This document shows, one piece after another, positions 58,560 to 64,000 of a stretch of DNA of 64,000 bases. The stretch is from Dromaius novaehollandiae. Lineage: Eukaryota; Chordata; Aves; Casuariiformes; Dromaiidae. The notes beneath the pieces are model-generated. The model was not told the origin of the DNA. It searched no databases and saw only the letters and a program-made list of their open reading frames with translations. Location: NCBI RefSeq assembly GCF_036370855.1, contig NC_088103.1, positions 33,273,904 through 33,337,903 on the forward strand, given 5' to 3'. Positions within the stretch are counted from its first letter, which is position 1. The number at the start of each line of letters is the position of its first letter. Both the position numbers and the translations under genes were made by a program.

Positions 58560-61500
58560 CTACACGGAGCTCTCGTCCAGCTTCTCCACCAGCTGCGAGT
58601 GTTTCCGCTTCTCCAGGATCTTGCTGAGCTCCTCGGTGAAGGAGGCGCTGTACAGCGGCGAGGCCAGTGGCTCCTCCTGCTGCTGCAGCAGCATGTAGCT
58701 GTTGCCGTTCATCTTGCGCAGCATGTTGGGCAGGGTGCCCACGCCGTTGGTGAGCTCGGAGGGCAGCGGCGGGGGTGGCGGGGGCACCGCGGCCGGCGGC
58801 TCCTTGGCCGGGGACGCTGCGGCCGTGGGGGCCTCGCCGGGGATGATTTGCAAGCAGCCGTCGGGGTAGGCGAGCCCATCCTCGTCTTCGTCGTCCTCCT
58901 CCTCCTCTGCCCCGCCACGGCCTTTGCGGAGGCAGTTGGCCGAGACGGTCTGGAGCTCCACGCTGGAGGGCCGCAGCTCCCCCAGGATGTACTTGCCCTT
59001 GCGCTTCTGCAGGCAGGACACGTAGAGGAGGACGGCACTGAGCACTGTGCACAGCCCCACCAAGATGGTGATGGCGGAGACGTAGACAACCTTCATGTCG
59101 CCAGCCGCCTGGCTGGCGGCGTGGGGCCAAGGTGGTGGCGTGGCGGCGGCGCGGGGCAGCTCGGGCAGCACGGTGAGGCTGTAGGTGGCCAACAGCATCC
59201 GGAGGCCCCGCTCCTCGCCGTAGCAGCGGTACTCGCCGCTGTGCTCAGGCAGCGTGTCTGTCACCAGCAGCCCATCCACCCCCACACGCAGGCGCTCCTG
59301 CCCCGCGCCCGGCACCTCCGTGCCGTTCAGCAGCCACACGGCCCGTGCCAGGTTGGAGCGCTGGTCGCAGGGCAGCAGCACGTCGTCACCCCGCAGCACC
59401 GTCCGGTTTTTCCGTGGCAGGGAGGCTGTGGGGAGAGACAGCATTGCACCAGGGGATGGCACGGCCCCAAAACGAGACCGTCGACCCGGACACAGCCCCC
59501 CATGACCCCAGGGAGGCGCGGACTCACCCCGCGCGGTGCTGCTCCGGCATCCCTCGTTGCCGTGCTGCACGTCCTGCACCAGCGCCGTGCTGCGGGACGG
59601 GACGGGGCGGGCATCAGCAGCACAGCGGCTGGCCAGGCGACGCACCCCATGGCCAGCCCCAGCCCCCGAGGCCCTACCTGTCCGCCGAGGCCGTCTCACG
59701 GCAGGCCTGGCCGTCCCAGGCACAGTAGGGGTCGCGGGCCAGGATGCAGTCGTAGCATGAGGCGTAGCGGGCGCAGGCGGCCAGGGGCACCTGCAGGATC
59801 CCGCTGGCCGCCCCCACGTACAGGCTCCTCTAGAAGAGGAGGGAGAAAGGGCTGGCTCACGGCATTGCCCACTGCCCCAGCGAGAGACTGGCCAGGCCGT
59901 GGGGCACCTCACGGCGTCCGGATGCCCCCCAGCGCTGAGCCCTGCCCAACGGCGCAGGGACCCCGATTCAGACCAGTGCCAGCGCCTCCAGCAGGGAGGC
60001 TGGTCCCAGCGCCGCTCCATTGGGCTCTTTGTAACACATGGGCCCCGGATGTGTCCCCGTCCCCTCCCGCTTCGGCTGCCCCTCACCTGGGTGCGGGAGA
60101 TCACCAGGGTCTCCACGGGCTGGGGATCCCCGAACACTTGCACCTCCTCGATGATGTGAATGCTGGAGCCCAGCACCACGGCCTTGTGGATCCAGCCATC
60201 CCCTGGAGGGCAGAGCAGGGTGAGGAACCACCTTCCCCCCAAACTTCTCCCCCCTGGCACCGCGCCGAGCAGAGACCCTGCAAACTCAGCCTGCACTCAC
60301 CCGTCCCCATGAAGAGCACGTCGTAGGAGCGCCCGTCGAGGGCCCGCACTCTGTCCACCGCCAGCCGGCTGTACACCACATTCTTCTTCACCAGCAGCGG
60401 CTCCCCACCGGCCGGCTGCACCTCCTCGAACATGAGCGGGTGCAGCTTCACGAAGTCCAGCACGCTGTTGGGCAGGTCCTGCGAGGAGTTGTAGCCCTTC
60501 CTGCGGGAGTGGTCCGTGATGCACTGCCCGGGGGAGACACCGATCAGGGGGGACAGGGCTGCCGCGTGCCCTTGCCCTCCCGCCCCGCCGCCCCGGGCAC
60601 TCACAGAGCCAGGCCGGGGCTCAGGCACCCGGCCATCGTAGCGGGACCACTTGCGGGCTGAGTCCTGGTACTCCATGTAGGGGCCCTCGAAGGCTCGCTG
60701 CACCTCAGAGATGCTGTAGCGGCACACGGCTGAGGCCTCCATGGTCCTCCTGGGGGACGGAGCACGACGTGAGACATGCAGATGGCATCCACCCTTAACA
60801 TGCCACCATGGTCCCCATCTGCACATCCGCTATTGGGCTCCTGCTCACCACTGGGCTGAGAGGGTGAAGGCAGCGTAGAAGACGGTGCTGGGCCAGCCGC
60901 CTCCGTCCAGGCTGCACACGCTGCGCAGCACCTCGTAGTAGGGGATGTAGCAGACCAGACGGGCTTTCATGAAGGACGTCCACTTACGCTGCAGGATCTT
61001 CTTCCCGCCCAGGTCGCTCTGCAAGGGCGGAGAGGGGCCGTTGGCCGTTGGCTGCAGCCGGTGCCCCTCTCCGTCCCACCACCGTGTTGCGCTCAGCTCT
61101 TCCCGCGGTGCCTGGGGAGCACTGACGGAGGGGGAGCGCTCACCCTAGGGTTGAGCAGGGAGACCTCACAGCGTTTTGCTCACCAGGGCTGTTTGCCAGC
61201 CCTGTCACGAGGAGGATGCCAGTGCCGGGGGGCTTCCCAAGAGATGGAGCCTCCCGTGCACCTGCTGCAATCCCACTGGAGCAGGGAAGGACCAGGGCTG
61301 AGAGCCGGAGACCGACTTAAGACGGAGGGATGAAACGAGCCAAGCTGTAGTTTTCCCTTGGGGCGGGCGTCCCGCTCGGCCTGTGCCTTGGTTTCCCCTG
61401 AGGGTGCCAGGAGGGGCCAGCCCTTCCTCCCCAGCGTCCCTACCTTGCACACGCGGGCCACCCGGGCCACCCGGGCCGCCTGGCTCTTGTCGAGGAAGGA

Positions 61501-63838
61501 CGTGGTCTCCTCGCCAGCCCGCTCCGTGAAGAAGTAGTAGATCTTGTCGTCGTCACCCACGGGGCTGTCCCGGCTCTCACGGACCAGCACGGAGGCCACG
61601 AACTCGGCGTCTGGGGGATGCCGAGACAGAGATTGGACCTGCCGCGGGGGTCTGTGCCCAGGTGCCTCCCTGCCTCAGTTTCCCCTTGCAGCAGGCCAGG
61701 TGGGACGAGCCCAGGACACCCCAGGACGCTTCCCCCGCCTCCACCCCAAGGCGATGGGCACCCACGACGCCGGTCCCGGCGGGGATGGGGACAGCTCACC
61801 GTTCAGCCAGTGCAATGGGGACTCCTCTGTCTTCAGCGGCCGCTGGTGCAGGTTCCTCCTGATATCGGGGAGGCTCCGAAACTCGTAGCGCGTGGCCGTG
61901 TACAAGCCGCCGTCTGGGCAGGGCAGAGACCCGTGAGTGGGGCCCTGGCCCGTGCGCCACGGGGATGGCACGGACCGCCCGAAAGCAGCCACCAACCGCG
62001 TGCCCCAGTGGGAGGAGGAGGAAAGAGCAGTCGGGGGCCCGGGGACAGGCTCGGTGGCACCCCAGCTGTCACCGCCAGGCCTGGGGAAGGTGCCGCTTAC
62101 CCACGATGAGGCCGGTGTAGCCGCGGGAGGGGTCGTAGGGGCATTTCTCCTTGCCTTCCTCGAAGTGGGATGGTAACGTGAACCTGTCGGCATCCTGGTG
62201 GGACAGGGGACCCCGTGAGCCAGGAGGGGACCTGGTGAGCCAGGAGGCTCAGCCCCACGTACCCCCGCCTGTGCCAGGGCCAGGCTCTCTGCGGGGGCTG
62301 CCAGCAGGGACAAGGCAATGCCATGGCCATACCGGGCAAGACAGACCCCTCCCAGTACCACGGTGGGTGTTCCCGGGCCGGCCTGGGCTCAGGGACCCTC
62401 CGGAGCTGGGATGGGGACAGCAGGATCCAACAGGATCCCAGGACAGCCCTACACGGCCCCATCGCCTGCCACGGCTTTGCCCTCCCTGGCAAGCCCATCC
62501 CTGGCCCCGTCACCCCGGTCCCAGGAGGGACGTGGGCGAAGGGCAGCTGAGTCACTGCGGGACTGAGGCAGCCACTGCGCGGGGGTTAAAGTCTCGCCAC
62601 GGAGGGACATGGTGTCCTGCCATGAGTCACGGCCCCATGGCCGGACCCTTGGGCTGGCCCAGGAAATCCCCAGGGCAGGGACGGCTGCGTCAGCCCCAGC
62701 ACCCAACACCGTCACCAGCGCGCTCGCCATGGCCACCAGCCAGTCCCCGAGGGGACTCGATGGCGAGCCAGGGGGCCAAGGACTGCTTTGGGCAGGGATC
62801 TCGTGACCCACCAGCCTGGCACCACCCCCCAGCCTCAGCCTGGGGACACGCTGGGTCACTGGGGCCCCAGGGACATGCGGGAGCCGGCGCAGCTGGCGGG
62901 ACACCCAGCGCGAAGGGGATGGCCACGCGGGCACATCGCGGCCCCGGCGATCCCGCGTACCCAGCACGGCCCCGACCGACTGCCCGGCCCGGCTGTCGCT
63001 CTGGGGTCAGAGTCCAACATGCCGGCAGGGCTGGGCTGGGGACGCTTGGATGTCCGTCTGCGTCATGGCGGCTGCACCCCGGGCGCCCGCTGCCCCAGCC
63101 CTGCCTCACCTGGCGCCCGGGGGCGCTTGTCCGCCCCAGAGTCGCGGCACGCGGGGAGGGCAGGGATCTGTGCGGGGAGGGCAGGGATCTGGGCGACGGC
63201 ACCGAAGCCCCAGCACTGCCCCCGCGGCCAGGATGCCCCAAGCCCCGGGTTCCCCGCCCTCCTCGCCCACGGCAAGCCTCTGCCGTCCCCGCTCTTGCCA
63301 TCCCCATCCGGAGCCCGGACTGCGCAGGGAGCAGGCGACAGCCCGGATTTCCAGCAAAGCAAGGGAAAGGCAATGACGGAGGCACTGTTTCCAAGGGGTC
63401 TAATGCTCCACGGGCCCTTTGCAGAGCTTTTCCCCTCCAGGCTCCTCCAGCAGGAGCCCGCCGGGTGCTGGGCAAGGTGGCGCAGGGCTGAAACGGCGCG
63501 GGGCCGCGGTTTGGGGGCGGCAGGAAAGGCCGAGGGCTCGGTGACCTGGGGGCAGGGGGGCGACAGCACGGGGAGGCCGGAGCCGGCCCCGCGCACTCAC
63601 GATGGAGGTGCAGAGCGGGTGGAAGGCATATGTCCCGCAGGCGTACAGGTGCGTGCTGTTCAGCCGCTGCAGGAACCGCACGTGGTTGAAGCACTCGGTC
63701 TGTGGAGGGGGAGGACGAGCGTTACCAGCCAGGACGGGCGCCGGCGGCCCCTCCTCGCCCCGTGGCCGGCTCTACCTTGTTGTTCTTGCCCTTCTGCAGG
63801 CAGTCCATCTGCTTCTCCGGAGATGCTTCCCAGTGGAT
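58560..63838 (-). CDS. SEMA4G: SEMA4G, class 4 semaphorin (partial; 12 exons in window)
   Basis: Transmembrane semaphorin, a plexin ligand in axon guidance. Minus-strand exons are about 63838-63776, 63699-63601, 62194-62101, 61913-61800, 61610-61444, 61018-60849, 60749-60605, 60523-60301, 60202-60087, 59829-59678, 59589-59528 and 59425-58560. All are in frame and give 756 aa. The signal peptide and first blade lie beyond the right edge. The sema domain shows [71 protein letters not shown] and [20 protein letters not shown]. Next come the PSI domain ([17 protein letters not shown]) and an Ig-like domain ([20 protein letters not shown]). A transmembrane helix ([20 protein letters not shown]) follows. 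The cytoplasmic part is acidic then Pro-rich, ending EKLDESSV, a PDZ-ligand-like tail as in human SEMA4G. Confidence 0.96.
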
Positions 63839-64000
63839 CTGCAACGGGAAGAGGGGCTGTCGCGCCCTGAACCCTGTCGGCACCCCTCCGCGAGGGGGAC
63901 TGAGACCTCATGAATGGCGAGACTGTGAGTCCAGGGCAACGGGATTTGGAAAGGCTTAAGGAATCCAAACCATCAGCCCTTTCCCCAGATTGCAATGAGC
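63839..64000 (-). other. SEMA4G: SEMA4G intron, continues past the window edge
   Basis: Sequence upstream of the first visible SEMA4G exon acceptor. No exon recognised. Confidence 0.7.

Noticed and set aside
61440-61500. [10 protein letters not shown] as a local duplication in SEMA4G
   Set aside because: The same doubled Arg-Val-Ala appears in human SEMA4G as recalled, so it is a conserved family feature and not a new duplication.
1-64000. Retroviral, LTR or other virus-like copies
   Set aside because: No gag, pol or env-like protein stretch and no paired terminal repeats were recognised. The only clear mobile remnant is CR1-like.
1-64000. tRNA, rRNA or other classical RNA genes
   Set aside because: No cloverleaf boxes or rRNA segments were recognised by eye. 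Small hairpin RNAs cannot be excluded without folding.

Overview
This is a GC-rich vertebrate nuclear segment from a sauropsid, most probably a bird. The reasons are short introns, dense CpG islands, long G or C runs, very little transposon sequence, and one CR1-LINE-like 3' end. Seven protein-coding genes are recognisable from their products. Their order is the reverse of the human 10q24.31 block (SEMA4G, MRPL43, TWNK, LZTS2, PDZD7, SFXN3, KAZALD1, then TLX1). The species is inferred. Gene identities rest on recalled protein family sequences and on splice sites that keep the frame. Exon boundaries were read by eye and may be off by one or two bases.

Layout. 1-12.5 kb is intergenic, with no credible gene. 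It lies on the side where TLX1 would be expected and holds several AT-rich, homeodomain-core-rich islands that look like conserved non-coding elements. 12.5-18.3 kb is KAZALD1 (minus), with a CpG-rich leader region near 19.4 kb. 19.7-28 kb is intergenic, with four more AT-rich islands. 28.2-32.2 kb is SFXN3 (minus), head to head with PDZD7 (plus, 33.7-40.0 kb coding) across one large CpG island. LZTS2 (minus, 41.3-43.9 kb coding) converges on PDZD7. Its long 5' leader region, to about 48.4 kb, holds two large minisatellites. TWNK (minus, 51.7-54.8 kb) and MRPL43 (plus, 55.4-56.6 kb) share a bidirectional CpG promoter. SEMA4G (minus, 58.6 kb to beyond the right edge) converges on MRPL43, with the two poly(A) signals about 120 bp apart.

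Functionally, three genes serve mitochondria: SFXN3 (inner-membrane carrier), TWNK (mtDNA helicase) and MRPL43 (mitoribosome). The others are an axon-guidance receptor or ligand (SEMA4G), a hair-cell scaffold (PDZD7), a Wnt and cytoskeleton regulator (LZTS2) and a secreted matrix protein (KAZALD1). They form a conserved neighbourhood, not an operon. No new multi-gene system is apparent. The most interesting non-genic feature is a ~42-bp minisatellite in MRPL43 intron 1. Most of its units contain three nuclear-receptor half-sites in direct-repeat-1 spacing.
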